Shown here: piece after piece, positions 51,964-62,570 of the stretch
Layout of the letters: every line of letters begins with the position of its first letter
Position numbering within the stretch: position 1 is the stretch's first letter
DNA from: Fusobacterium varium
Lineage (GTDB): Bacteria > Fusobacteriota > Fusobacteriia > Fusobacteriales > Fusobacteriaceae
Direction: 5' to 3'
NCBI GenBank assembly: GCA_900637705.1
Contig: LR134390.1
Location: forward strand, 930,001 to 994,000
DNA: 64,000 nt
Made by a program: the position numbers and the translations under genes
Notes under the pieces: model-generated
The model's database searches: none
What the model saw: the letters and a program-made list of their open reading frames with translations, nothing else
Told to the model about the DNA's origin: nothing

Positions 51964-52956
51964 ATGAAAAGAAATGCCTTTATAGTATTTTTATTGGCTA
52001 TGTTATTAATAACTGGATGTCAAAAACTTGTTGCAAGAAGAGATGAAAGTCAGGTAGTCGAATTTGCAAATAAAATGTCAAAAGGAGAATATACACTAAA
52101 AATATATAGGCTTGATTATCCAGAAACGCCTTCAGAAAGAGATATTTTTTATGAAAAATTTAGCGTTCTTATGTCAAAAATGGTAGCTCATAATAAGGAT
52201 ATAAATTTAATAATACCTTTTGAACTGTATCAAGATATAAAAAATATAGGAAAAAGAGATGTTAGAGAGGTGGAAAAAATTTATTATAAGCCTGCTTCAG
52301 AGCTAACAGAAGAAGAAAAAGAGTTTATTAATTCTAAAATAGATATAAAATATCCTGAAAATGCAGGTATTTTTCAAGAGTATTTAAATAAGCAAGTATA
52401 TTATTGGCTTAATTATTTAAAGAGAGAAAAAGAATATGATCCTAGTAACTATTATACAGAACTTGATAAGATGAAAATGGTAGAAGAAATATTTGAAAGC
52501 AGAAAAATGATATCAAAAACTTTTGAACCAATTGAAAATGATTTTATCATAGAGGTTAATAGCTCTAATATAGAAGAAGCAGGAAAAACAGGACTTCCAT
52601 TATACACTGAAAGTATCTTTGGAAAGGAAGAGGATATTTTATCTTCAGTCATTATTTTAAAAAGAGCTCCATGGGAAACACTTATAACAGATAAAATAGT
52701 TTTAACAGAAGGTATGATAACTGAAAATATAAAAGACTACGAATTTGGAGTACGTGTTATAAATATTGCAGATCCAACTTCACTTGTAGAAAATCTTGAA
52801 AATGAAGAAAAAGGTTTAAAAATAAAAGATTTAAAAAACTTTAAAGTGATAAAGCCTAAAGAGGTAATTTTAAAGAAGGCTAGTGTTAGGGAAACTGAAA
52901 AAGAAAGAGATATCTTAAAAATTGGAAATGGGAACACTCAATGGAGGATTAATTAA
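51964..52956 (+). CDS. Lipoprotein, unknown function
   Basis: 330 residues. The signal peptide (about 1-19) ends in a clear lipobox ITGC, so it is lipid-anchored. The mature part is charged, mixed alpha/beta, with no motif I recognise; about residues 95-115 contain KPASELTEEEKEFINSKIDI. GGAGG lies 5 bases before ATG 51964. Its stop overlaps the start of the SpoIIE-type phosphatase (TAATG), so the two proteins are translationally coupled and probably act together at the envelope. Confidence 0.72.
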   Translation: MKRNAFIVFLLAMLLITGCQKLVARRDESQVVEFANKMSKGEYTLKIYRLDYPETPSERDIFYEKFSVLMSKMVAHNKDINLIIPFELYQDIKNIGKRDVREVEKIYYKPASELTEEEKEFINSKIDIKYPENAGIFQEYLNKQVYYWLNYLKREKEYDPSNYYTELDKMKMVEEIFESRKMISKTFEPIENDFIIEVNSSNIEEAGKTGLPLYTESIFGKEEDILSSVIILKRAPWETLITDKIVLTEGMITENIKDYEFGVRVINIADPTSLVENLENEEKGLKIKDLKNFKVIKPKEVILKKASVRETEKERDILKIGNGNTQWRIN

Positions 52957-54469
52957 TGCTATATATATTTTTTCTGATTCTGTTGTTGATTTTATTTTTT
53001 TATGTTTTAAAAAGACAGGAGAAGGAACATTTTGGAGATATAATTAGGATACTTACAAGTCTTAGAGCTAAAAAGATATAGAGGACATCCCAGATATACT
53101 TAAAGATGAATATACAGAAACATTGAATAAAATAATTAAACAGGAATTAGAATTAGAAAATTCTATTGAAGAATTGAGAGAATATAGAAAAGAACTGGAA
53201 GTTACATATGATGCTCTTGTAACCAAGTCTACTCAATTAGAATACAGCAACCATATACTTGAAAGAAGGGTTGAAAATCTTTCTAACTTAAATTCTCTTT
53301 CTAGAGCAGTCTTATCTATATTGGAAGTAGATAAAATTATAAATATAATTCTTGATGCCTATTTTGTACTTACAGGAGCCAAAAGAATTTCTCTTTATTT
53401 ATGGGAAAATGGAAAACTTAAAAATAAGAGAATAAAAGGAGCAATTAAATTTAAGGGAGAAGTTTCATATCCAGAAGAAACATTAAAAGAATTTACAAGA
53501 AATGATTTCAAAAAGATATATGAAGAATTAGCAGTGGGTTTTGCTGTACAGAAAGATGAAGTAGTAGTTATTTCACCTCTGGTAGTAAAGGGAAAAGAAT
53601 TAGGAGTTATTTATGTTATTGAAGATAAGAATAAACTCATTGATTTAGATGAAGAAACTATTTCTGCACTTGTAATACAAGTTTCTATAGCAATAAATAA
53701 TGCTCAGATATATTCTGACCTTATTATAAAAGAGAGAATGTCAAATGAATTGGAAGTTGCAGCAAGGATTCAAAAGAAAATACTTCCAGAAGACATAGAT
53801 GAAGTTTTTGGATTGGAAATTGCAAATTATTTTGAACCTGCAAAAGAGATAGGTGGAGATTATTATGATTATACTATTCTTGATGATGATAATTTCTCTA
53901 TAACAATAGCAGATGTCAGTGGTAAGGGAGTTCCAGCAGCATTTTTAATGGCTTTAGGAAGATCAGTATTGAAGACATTGACTATAACTGGAGATACAGG
54001 ACCAGCTGAAAACTTAAATGAATTGAATAGGATTATATATCCTGATATAACAGAAGATATGTTTATTACAATGATGCATAGCAAATATAATAAGAACACA
54101 AAAACCTTGCATTATTCAAATGCTGGACACAATCCTCTGGTAGTATATAGAGCAGAAACTGATACTGTTGAACTTCATACTGTAAAAGGTGTGGCTATTG
54201 GATTTTTAAATGAATACAAGTATAAGCAAGGTGAAATTAAACTAGGCAAAGGAGATATAGTAATCTTCTATACAGATGGAATAAATGAAACAGAAAATAA
54301 AAACAAAGATATGTTTGGTATAAATAAACTTAAAGAAGTAGTTTATCAAAATAAATTAAAAAGACCTGAAGAAATAAAAATAGCCATATTAGAAGAACTG
54401 AATAAATTTAGAGGCGATTATGAACAGGTAGATGATTTAACATTTGTTATACTTAAAAGCAATCTTTAA
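52956..54469 (+). CDS. Membrane-anchored SpoIIE/PP2C-type serine phosphatase, frameshifted once
   Basis: Reconstructed length 504 residues. An N-terminal membrane helix (about 2-19) leads to a coiled coil (about 55-110), a GAF-like sensor (about 115-245) and a SpoIIE/RsbU phosphatase domain (about 265-500) with EVAARIQKKILP, EIGGDYYDY, ITIADVSGKGVPAAFLM and GDIVIFYTDGINE, which supply the metal-binding aspartates. Related enzymes dephosphorylate STAS anti-anti-sigma proteins. One base is lost in the A run 53070-53074. GGAGG lies 8 bases before the ATG inside the lipoprotein's end. Confidence 0.85.
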
Positions 54470-54483
54470 GAAAGGTGAGAAAA

Positions 54484-55392
54484 TTGATAGAAAGAGTTAG
54501 CATAGGAGGGCAGGCAGTTATTGAGGGAGTAATGATGAGAAGCCCTGAATGGCTGGCAACAGCAGTAAGAAAACCCTCAGGAGAAATAGTGTATAAAAAA
54601 ACAAAGGTAGGTGGAAAAAGAAATAAACTTGCAAAAATCCCATTTGTCAGAGGAGCAGTGACTTTATTTGATGCATTGGTACTTGGAATAAAAGAGCTTA
54701 CATTTTCTGCAAATCAATCAGAAGAGGAAGAAGAAAAACAGCTTTCACAAAAAGAAGCAGTGATGACAACAGTAGTATCATTGGGATTAGGAATAGGATT
54801 GTTTGTAGTTTTTCCATCTCTTATCAGTAGTTTTGTTTTTGCAGATAACAGAATATATTCTAATTTACTGGAGGCAGTACTAAGACTTGCATTTTTTGTT
54901 TTTTACATATGGGTAATTTCATTTTCAAAAGATGTAAAAAGAGTATATGAATATCATGGAGCAGAACATAAATCTATTTATGCTTATGAAAATAAAATGG
55001 AGCTTACACCAGAAAATGCAAAAGGATTTACAACATTACACCCAAGATGTGGAACTAGTTTTTTATTAATAGTAATGCTTATATCAATTATCGTATTTTC
55101 ATGTATGGATTTTATACTACCAGTTCCAGTAAACGGAATAGAAAGAGTAATAATAAAAGTAGTATTAAGGGTAATATTAATGCCACTCATAGCTGGAATT
55201 TCTTATGAAATACAGAGATATAGCAGCAATCATTTGGATAAAGTATGGGTAAGAGCTTTAGCATTTCCTGGATTATCTTTGCAGAGAATAACAACAAAAG
55301 AACCAGACCTGTTACAATTAGAAGTTGCAATTGTAGCAATAAAAGCAGCTTTAGGTGAAAATGTAGAAAATGCTACAGAAATAGAAGGTTAA
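54484..55392 (+). CDS. DUF1385 family membrane protein (YqhQ)
   Basis: 302 residues. GGQAVIEGVMMRSPEWLATAVRKPSGEI (about 6-33) is the family signature, followed by EYHGAEHKSIYAYE (about 157) with conserved His/Glu and FTTLHPRCGTSFLLIVM. Several membrane segments (about 95-130, 140-152, 190-210, 225-240). The function is unknown, although its wide conservation and potential metal ligands suggest an enzyme. TTG 54484 with AAGGTGA upstream is preferred; GTG 54475 overlaps that site. Confidence 0.85.
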   Translation: MIERVSIGGQAVIEGVMMRSPEWLATAVRKPSGEIVYKKTKVGGKRNKLAKIPFVRGAVTLFDALVLGIKELTFSANQSEEEEEKQLSQKEAVMTTVVSLGLGIGLFVVFPSLISSFVFADNRIYSNLLEAVLRLAFFVFYIWVISFSKDVKRVYEYHGAEHKSIYAYENKMELTPENAKGFTTLHPRCGTSFLLIVMLISIIVFSCMDFILPVPVNGIERVIIKVVLRVILMPLIAGISYEIQRYSSNHLDKVWVRALAFPGLSLQRITTKEPDLLQLEVAIVAIKAALGENVENATEIEG

Positions 55393-55407
55393 AGTACAGA
55401 AAAATTA

Positions 55408-55436
55408 TTGTTATTATAAAAGTAATGTGATATAAT
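55408..55436 (+). promoter_or_regulatory. Predicted promoter of the Rrf2 regulator gene
   Basis: TTGTTA (55408-55413), 17-base spacer, consensus TATAAT (55431-55436). Confidence 0.55.
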
Positions 55437-55498
55437 TATGGGGTATAGTGTACAAAAATCAGTATATAAATTTACTTATAGGAGCATGGGAGACTGAA

Positions 55499-55909
55499 AT
55501 GAGATTAAAAAATGAAATTGAATATGTATTTAGAATACTAATGTATTTAACGATAAATGGGGATAATAGAATTATTCCTTCAAATGAAATTTCAGAAAAA
55601 GAGGAAATTCCTCATTTATTTAGCCTGAGAATACTTAAAAAATTAGAAAAAGCTGATCTTGTTTTAATTTTTAAGGGAGCTAAAGGTGGATATAAATTGA
55701 AAAAAGACAGTAGAGAAATAACTTTAAAAGATGCAATAGAATCTATTGAAGGAAGTATTTGTATTAAAGACTGTTTAGAATCTCCAGAAAGTTGTACTTT
55801 AAGAAAGGGCAACTGTGGAGTGCATAGAATATTAAAGGATATAGAATCTCAATTTATATCAAGACTACAAAATGTAAATTTTAGAGATTTAGCTGATGGA
55901 AAGTATTAA
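55499..55909 (+). CDS. Rrf2 family transcriptional regulator
   Basis: 136 residues. The winged HTH (about 1-65: YVFRILMYLTINGD, HLFSLRILKKLEKADLVLIFKGAKGGYKL) matches Rrf2. Four cysteines follow (CIKDCLESPESCTLRKGNC, about 85-103), the region where IscR and NsrR hold an iron-sulfur cluster, so redox or iron-sulfur sensing is likely. ATG 55499 is chosen because the family always starts MRLKNE-like; an ORF start at 55448 has no support. A terminator follows. Confidence 0.87.
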   Translation: MRLKNEIEYVFRILMYLTINGDNRIIPSNEISEKEEIPHLFSLRILKKLEKADLVLIFKGAKGGYKLKKDSREITLKDAIESIEGSICIKDCLESPESCTLRKGNCGVHRILKDIESQFISRLQNVNFRDLADGKY

Positions 55910-55925
55910 TAAAAAAATTAAAATA

Positions 55926-55957
55926 AAGGCTGACTATATATAGTCAGCCTTATTTTA
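55926..55957 (+). terminator. Terminator of the Rrf2 gene
   Basis: A 26-base perfect palindrome, arms AAGGCTGACTATA / TATAGTCAGCCTT, followed by ATTTTA. The weak T tract makes it a moderate terminator; an operator is the alternative. Confidence 0.6.
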
Positions 55958-55972
55958 CATTAGGAGTTGTAT

Positions 55973-56700
55973 ATGAGAAAAGGAAAATTAATTTATCAAA
56001 TTGGTATAGATAAAAGAGGAAAATTTGTAGAAAGACCAAATAGATTCGTAGCAGATATTAAATTAGAGAATGACAACATAGTAACATGTCATGTGCATGA
56101 TTCAGGAAGAATAAGAGAACTTCTTTTTAAGGATAACAGTATTGGAATAAAAAAGCCAAAGAAGGAAGCATTAGAAAAACTCAATGGGATGTAATATCAG
56201 CACTTTCAGATGATAAAGAAGATATTTTGATAAATTCATCTTATCATAGGTATATATCAGAAAAATTTTTAAAAGATAAAGATTTATCTCCTTTTGGAGA
56301 ATGTAATAATGTAAAGGCTGAAGTAAAATATGGAGATAGTCGTATAGATTATCTTCTTGAAAAATGTAATGAAAAAATATGGGTAGAAGTGAAGGGGGTT
56401 TCACTTTCAGTAAATAAAAAAGCAATGTTTCCAGATGCTCCAAGTACAAGGGCTCAGAAGCATCTGAGGGAGCTCATTAAAATAAAAGAAGAGGGAGATA
56501 GAGCTGCTGTATTGTTACTTGTATTTAGAGAATCAAATACATTTAGACCTAAGTGGGAAACTGATCCAAAGTTTTCAGAATTATTTTATGAAGCAATGGA
56601 AAAAGGAGTAGAAATATATCCTGTTCAATTTTTTCTAAAAGATGGGAAAATAATGTATGAAGAAAAGGAAATTAAAATTCTTGCCAAAGAAGAAAGATAA
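55973..56700 (+). CDS. sfsA: SfsA DNA-binding / nuclease-like protein, frameshifted once
   Basis: Reconstructed length 242 residues, usual for SfsA. RPNRFVADIKLENDNIVTCHVHDSGRI (about 18-45) and, after the break, AEVKYGDSRIDYLL and IWVEVKGVSLS with the acidic nuclease-like core, then FPDAPSTRAQKHLREL. First described as a sugar fermentation stimulation protein; its biochemical role is unsettled. One base is lost in the A run 56149-56154. ATG 55973 follows TAGGAG. Confidence 0.88.
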
Positions 56701-56749
56701 GGCAAATAAAGAAAAAATTTCTATTAAAAAATTTTATAATATGTTTTTC

Positions 56750-56778
56750 TTGATTTAATCTCTTAAAAAGGGTATAGT
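56750..56778 (+). promoter_or_regulatory. Predicted promoter of the cysteine-rich protein gene
   Basis: TTGATT (56750-56755), 17-base spacer, TATAGT (56773-56778), 34 bases before the ATG. Confidence 0.5.
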
Positions 56779-56811
56779 TAAAGTAAGATGTAAAAATAGG
56801 AGGTATCTTTA

Positions 56812-57165
56812 ATGAATAATTATAAATTTATACATCATAAAGAATGTGAATTTTTTCCATGTCATGAAATGAAAAACTTAGAAGATTTTAATTGTATGTT
56901 TTGCTATTGTCCATTATATATGATGGGAGAAGAATGTGGAGGAAATTTTAAATATACTCCACATGGAATAAAAGATTGTTCAAATTGTACTCTTCCTCAT
57001 ATTAAAGAGGTTGGATATGCCCATATTCAGAAAAAAATGCTTGATGTTATAGAAAGAGTCCAAAATGAATATCTGGAAAAGAAAAAAAAGAAACTGAATA
57101 ATAAAAACTTTTATCAAGGACAACTAAAAAATATTTTATCTGTCCTTGATAATGAAGCTTTATAA
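56812..57165 (+). CDS. Cysteine-rich small domain protein
   Basis: 117 residues. The first 60 hold nine Cys and several His (HHKECEFFPCHEMK, FNCMFCYCPLYMMGEECGGNF, IKDCSNCTLPH), matching the 'cysteine-rich small domain' family often found near cobalamin genes; it probably binds metal. The C-terminal part is a basic helix. AGGAGG precedes ATG. A cobalamin adenosyltransferase gene lies at 11319 but is not adjacent, so a cobalamin link is only suggested by the family. Confidence 0.8.
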   Translation: MNNYKFIHHKECEFFPCHEMKNLEDFNCMFCYCPLYMMGEECGGNFKYTPHGIKDCSNCTLPHIKEVGYAHIQKKMLDVIERVQNEYLEKKKKKLNNKNFYQGQLKNILSVLDNEAL

Positions 57166-57227
57166 AAAATATTAACTTATTGGGAAGAAGATAATAAAAG
57201 ATGATTATTTAAAAAATAGGTGAGAAC

Positions 57228-60200
57228 ATGAATCTGGGAAAATTGAAATCAGAAAGTGTTTATGAAGCTTTTTTAAGTTTAGAAAAATATTAAAACGAGA
57301 TGAATATACATATTCTGAAAAACTAAGAATATTAGAAGAGATGAAAAGAGAATGTGATATTTCTTTATTAGGTGTTATTATACTAAATAATAGAAAACAG
57401 ATAAGAAGTGATTTTTTTTGGAATGATTCTGAAATAAACAATACTACAATAAAAAAATTTTTATATAACAATCTTTTAGAATTGTTTGAAAGATCAATTA
57501 AAGAAGGCAAATATATTACTTTAGAAAATGATGAAAAATATGTAAAATAAAAATACATTTTTAAATAATTTTTTATTTCTTCCTGTAAAAAATATTCAGG
57601 AAGGTTTTTGTATTGGTGGAATACTTGTTGGAAAGAAAAAAGAAAGAGGAGATTGGAAGGAAAAAGAAATTGAAATATTTAAAACATTTGCTTTAGTCAT
57701 GGAAATGTTTTATACAAATAAATATAGGTATGATGAATTTTTTACACAATCTTGGATATTTAATGAAATTCTAGATAATATGAATGTAAACCTTTATGTT
57801 ACAGATATAAAGAATGATAAGATATTATATATGAATAAGAAAATGAAGGAAAGTTATAACCTTGATGAGCCTGAAGGAAAGATATGCTGGCAGGTTCTTC
57901 AAAAAGGAATGGAGAAAAGATGTAATTTTTGTCCAGTACCGAAGCTTTTGGAAAAAAAGATGAAAAATCAAGTATAGTATGGAGAGAAAATGGGACTATT
58001 ACTGGGAAAATTTATGAGAATTATGATAGTCTAATAAAATGGACAGATGGCTCTATAGTACATTTTCAAGAATCTACTGATATAACAGACACAGTTATTT
58101 TGAAGAAAAATGTTATTCAAGATATTTTATGTGATAAGGCATTAAATTGGAGAGCAGGAAAAGTTGAGATGGCTAAGGCCATTCAAGAGGCTAAAAAAAA
58201 TAAAAAGAATTTTGTAGTGGCTTCAATAGATATAGATGACTTAAAAATAATTAATGAAAGATATGGACATATAGAGGGAGATAAAGTTATTATAGAAACT
58301 ATCAAAATAATAAAAAATTCTTTAGCTGAAAAAGAGTTTATTTTTAGATTGGAAGGGGATAACTTTATAGTCGTTTTTGAAAATAGAACTGAAAAAGAAG
58401 CTATTAAATTATTGTATGAATGTATTGATAAACTTAAAATAAAAAAGAAGGAATTAAAAAAGAGTTTGATTTCTCTTTTTGTTTTGGAACAGTAGAAATT
58501 TATCCTGGTGAAGAGATTTTTGAAAATGATATTATAGCAAGAGCTGATAAAAAGCTTTATTTTCAAAAATTAAAGTATCATAAAAATAAAATAGATAGCT
58601 ATATGGATAAAAGCAGTGTTAATATAGACGAAAAAGATTTTATTTATAATAAAGATCTTTTATATGAAGCACTAGTTATGAGTACTGATGATTTTATTTA
58701 TATTTGCAATATGAAGACAGGAAGATTTAAATACACACCTGCTATGGTAGAGATGTTCAATCTTCCATCTGAGATAATTCAAAATCCAATTTTTATTTGG
58801 AAAAATATTGTTCATGAAGATGATTGGGAAAAATTTTATCAATCTAATATGGAGATAGGGGAAGGGCAGACAGATTACCATTTGGTAGAGTTCAGAGCTA
58901 AAAATAAAGATGGAGAATACATATGGCTTAAATGTCGAGGGCATTTGATGCGTGATGAAGTTGGAGAACCAAGTATTTTTGCTGGGATAATGACTTTACT
59001 AGGAAAACAGAATAAAATAGATATTTTAACTAGGCTTCTTAATATAAATGAATTTTCAAAATCTTTTGAAGAAAAAATAAAGGATTATTCTGTTGAAACT
59101 ATAGGAATGATGATTTTAGGAATAGATGATTTTAAACAGGTAAATGAAATGTATGATAGAGAATTGGGAGATAGTGTTTTAAAAATGACATCTCAAATTA
59201 TTCAATCTTCTCTTCCAAGAAATGCTCTAGCATATAGATTAGATGGAGATCAATTTGGAATTCTTGTAGAGAATACTAATAGTCAAGAACTACAAAATAT
59301 ATACAATAATATAAAAACAAAGCTTTCCCGTCAACAACTTCTCGAGAAATCTAAGATATTTGTAACTATTTCAGCAGGCTGCTCACTTTATCCACAAGAT
59401 GGAAATAAATATCAAGAACTCTATAAATATACAGATTACTCACTGCAATATGCCAAAAAAAGTGGAAAGGATAAAATAGTATTTTTTCTAATGATATATT
59501 AGAACATAAATCACGTTTTTTAGAAATACTTCGTCATATTAGAGAAAGTATAGAAAATGGATTTGAAGGTTTTGAAGTATTTTATCAGCCACAGGTGTTT
59601 TGTAGTGGAACTAATTTAAAGGGAGTGGAAGCATTATTGAGATGGAAATGTAAAAAATTTGGAAGCATTTCACCAATAGAATTCATTCCAATATTAGAGG
59701 AAAGTGGATTGATAATACCAGTGGGCAAATGGGTGTTGAGAGAAGCTGTAAAAGCTTGTAAAGAAATGCTAGAGTATAATAAAGATATTACTGTGAGTGT
59801 AAATTGTTCGTTTATACAACTTTTAGATGAAAATTATTTAGATGATGTAAAAACTATAATTGCAGAAGAAAAAGTTCCCCCTTCAAATATTGTTTTGGAG
59901 TTAACAGAGAGTTGTATAATAAAAAGTATTGAAACATTGCATGAAATGTATTCCCAGATGAAAGAAATTGGAATAAAAACAGCAATGGACGATTTTGGAA
60001 CTGGTTATTCTTCATTAGGAATATTAAAACAAGTTCCTGCAAATATAGTGAAAATAGACCGTGCTTTTGTAAAAGATATAATTAATAGTAGGTTTGATAT
60101 TACCTTTATTGAATTTATTACAAGAATATGTCATTCAGTAGGGATAAAAGTATGTTTAGAAGGAATTGAAACTAAAGAAGAATTTGATCTTGTGAGCAAC

Positions 60201-60311
60201 TTAGAAATTGATTATATTCAAGGTTATTATTTTGGAAAACCTCAACCTAAAAAAAGTATATTTGAAAACTATTTAATCGAAAAAACAGAAGCTCATAGAA
60301 GCAGTCTTTAA
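57228..60311 (+). CDS. PAS-GGDEF-PAS-GGDEF-EAL c-di-GMP phosphodiesterase, frameshifted five times
   Basis: Reconstructed length about 1029 residues, no membrane segment. Order: N-terminal sensor-like region (1-165), PAS with CWQVLQKGMEKRCNFC (about 180-250), degenerate GGDEF (RLEGDNF, about 385), second PAS (about 485-590), second degenerate GGDEF (RLDGDQF, about 670) and an EAL domain (about 780-1015). EAL residues are intact: VEALLRW, VLELTES, AMDDFGTGYSSL, VKIDRAFV, LEGIETKEEF, IQGYYFGKP. It should therefore degrade c-di-GMP and not make it. Breaks: 57283-57287, 57544-57547 (net +1), 57952-57958, 58456-58461, 59482-59487. The start ATG 57228 follows TAGGTGA. Confidence 0.82.
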
Positions 60312-60369
60312 AAATATTTTATTTAATCTAAGAATAATTTAACACTCAAAAGCAAGGAGCTGCTGTTTT

Positions 60370-62229
60370 ATGAAAATAAAAAATATAAAAGTAGAGTTAT
60401 GGATAATAAGTATCTGTATTTTTATTTTGATGTTAAATTCTATTATATTATTTCCTAAAAAAGTTAATTCTTTCTTTTTAAATATGATTGAAAGTGAATT
60501 GGATAGTTCTACAGAAAGAAATACCGAACTTATATATGGAAAAATAAATGAAACAAATACATTATTATATGGAATTTCTACAGATATAATAGATGAAAGC
60601 AATATAAAAAGTGAAGAGGTAAAAAAATTACTAAAAACAGTGGGAGCAAATTTTAATTTTAGAGCTATTGGAATTGTGGATACAGAAGGAAAATTAGTTT
60701 CTAAAATAGAATTTTCTCAAAATAATAGTGATGATGAATTTTATAGAATTTTAAGATTTGAAAATGAAAAAGATAAAAATGTGAGTTGGAGCGTATATAA
60801 GGACAATGTATACAGTAAAATTCCTATTTTTGATAGAGAAAAATATATAGGAATACTTTTTTGTATATTTAATTTTAAAGAAATGTTTAAAAATTTAGAT
60901 AGCATAGAAAGAGAAGATACAATATATGTGTATGTTATTAATAGTGAAGGAAAAATCTTAATAAGATCTGATAATAGCGAAATTCTTTTTAATGATGACA
61001 ATTATTATGATTGGGTAAAAAGAACTCAGAATAATGGAGAAAAAGCTATAGAAAATTTTAAGAAATATTTTAAAAATAACGATTCTAAAAATATGGGATA
61101 TAGTATAAATCTTTTAGATAGAGTGATTTATTTTGCTCCCTTAAATATAAATGATTGGTATATAGTTTCTATGATTTCTAAAAAGGAATTGAGTCAGAAT
61201 ATAAATCAGATGAAAAAAATTGCCAATATTTATTTAGGAGTAATTATAGCTTCAATAGTGTATTTTTTAAGTATTATAATATATTATATGAGAAAAAATC
61301 ATCAATATATAAAAAAACAAAACAAAAAACTTCAGATAAGCGAAGAAACTTTAATGGCAGCTGCAGAAGAAACTTCTTTGATAATATATGATTATAACAT
61401 AAAAAAGAAAAAGATGACTTTTAGAAATGGTAAAAAAATAAAGTCGATTTTTCCAGAGGTTATAGAAGATGTTCCAAAAAGTCTTTTTGAAAAGGGGATT
61501 TTACTGGAGGAATGTAGAAAAGAAACAGAAGATAAGTTTGAGAATATTACTAAAGGAGCTAGAGCAATAACTTCAATTTTTTGCTTAAGAAATAAAAATA
61601 CCAATGAAAAAGAATGGTTTAGAAGTACTTTATCTAATATTTTTAATGATAAAGGAGAAATAGAACATACAATAGGTATGATGGTAGATATAACAAAAGA
61701 GCGAAAGAAAGAATTAATGTTTAAAAATAAGTCTAAAAGAGATTCTTTAACAAATTTATATAATCGTGAAAGTGCTATAAGAATCATAAAGGATATTCTT
61801 AAAAATTCTCGTTCTAAAGAAGATATTCATGCTCTTATGATTATGGATTTTGATAATTTCAAAAATATAAATGACACTTTAGGGCATATCATGGGTGATA
61901 AAGTACTGATAGATGCTGCTGATAAATTGAGAAAAAATTTGAGAAAAAATGATATTATAGCTAGATTAGGAGGAGATGAAATATTGATTTTTCTTTTAAA
62001 TATAGGAAATGAAAATAATATTATGAAAGTAGCTTCTCAAATTGTAAATAAAATGAGAGATTTTTATGAGAAAGATGAAAAGAGAATAGAAATTTCAGTG
62101 TCTTTAGGTGTTGCTATGTTCCCAACTGATGGAAAAAGATTTATAGAACTTTATGAAAAGGCTGATAAAGCAATGTATAAAGTAAAAAAATCAGGAAGAA
62201 ATGGATATTATATTTATTCTTCAAGATAA
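60370..62229 (+). CDS. Membrane diguanylate cyclase with Cache-like sensor
   Basis: 619 residues. A membrane helix (about 10-30), an extracytoplasmic Cache-like sensor (about 40-275), a second helix (about 284-305), a PAS-like domain (about 325-445) and a C-terminal GGDEF domain (about 455-615). The GGDEF core is DSLTNLYNRESA, DFDNFKNINDTLGHIMGDKVL and RLGGDEILIFL, so the active-site GGDE is intact and c-di-GMP synthesis is expected. It starts 58 bases after the EAL protein gene; opposite enzymes of c-di-GMP turnover are paired. AAGGAG precedes ATG with a longish spacer. Confidence 0.9.
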   Translation: MKIKNIKVELWIISICIFILMLNSIILFPKKVNSFFLNMIESELDSSTERNTELIYGKINETNTLLYGISTDIIDESNIKSEEVKKLLKTVGANFNFRAIGIVDTEGKLVSKIEFSQNNSDDEFYRILRFENEKDKNVSWSVYKDNVYSKIPIFDREKYIGILFCIFNFKEMFKNLDSIEREDTIYVYVINSEGKILIRSDNSEILFNDDNYYDWVKRTQNNGEKAIENFKKYFKNNDSKNMGYSINLLDRVIYFAPLNINDWYIVSMISKKELSQNINQMKKIANIYLGVIIASIVYFLSIIIYYMRKNHQYIKKQNKKLQISEETLMAAAEETSLIIYDYNIKKKKMTFRNGKKIKSIFPEVIEDVPKSLFEKGILLEECRKETEDKFENITKGARAITSIFCLRNKNTNEKEWFRSTLSNIFNDKGEIEHTIGMMVDITKERKKELMFKNKSKRDSLTNLYNRESAIRIIKDILKNSRSKEDIHALMIMDFDNFKNINDTLGHIMGDKVLIDAADKLRKNLRKNDIIARLGGDEILIFLLNIGNENNIMKVASQIVNKMRDFYEKDEKRIEISVSLGVAMFPTDGKRFIELYEKADKAMYKVKKSGRNGYYIYSSR

Positions 62230-62239
62230 ATAAAAAAAC

Positions 62240-62276
62240 AAAAGCTGGCTAAAATATATATTTAGTCAGCTTTTTT
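62240..62276. terminator. Terminator of the c-di-GMP gene pair
   Basis: AGCTGGCTAAA (62243-62253) pairs with TTTAGTCAGCT (62261-62271) with one G-T pair, followed by six T. An A run upstream may let it act for the minus strand too. Confidence 0.75.
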
Positions 62277-62297
62277 CATTTGATATTACAGATAGTA

Positions 62298-62498
62298 TTA
62301 TAGCTCATTTTCACGTTCCAATCTGTTCATAATCTTTTCATTTTCCATATATACTTCATTTAACTCAGTATATATTTTTTGATAATCATCAGCTAGTTTT
62401 TCTTTTTCGTCTTCACAGTTGCTTTCTTTTAATTTAATTTTGATATCTTCAATTTGTTCTTCAAGTTCTCTAATTAAATTAAGATTTTTTTCTGTCAT
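62298..62498 (-). CDS. Small coiled-coil protein, unknown
   Basis: 66 residues, highly charged, predicted as one long coiled coil (NLIRELEEQIEDIKIKLKES). AAAGGAGTGAT precedes the ATG on the minus strand. No family recognised. It lies 72 bases after the WYL regulator gene on the same strand, so could be co-transcribed. Confidence 0.65.
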   Translation of the reverse strand: MTEKNLNLIRELEEQIEDIKIKLKESNCEDEKEKLADDYQKIYTELNEVYMENEKIMNRLERENEL

Positions 62499-62570
62499 AA
62501 ATATCACTCCTTTAAAAAATAAAATTAATAAATTTCTTAAAAACTAAATTGAAATTTATTTTTTATTATT

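Noticed and set aside
57228-60311. Several separate small signalling genes
   Set aside because: The pieces lack ribosome sites of their own and join into one PAS-GGDEF-PAS-GGDEF-EAL protein when five indels are allowed.
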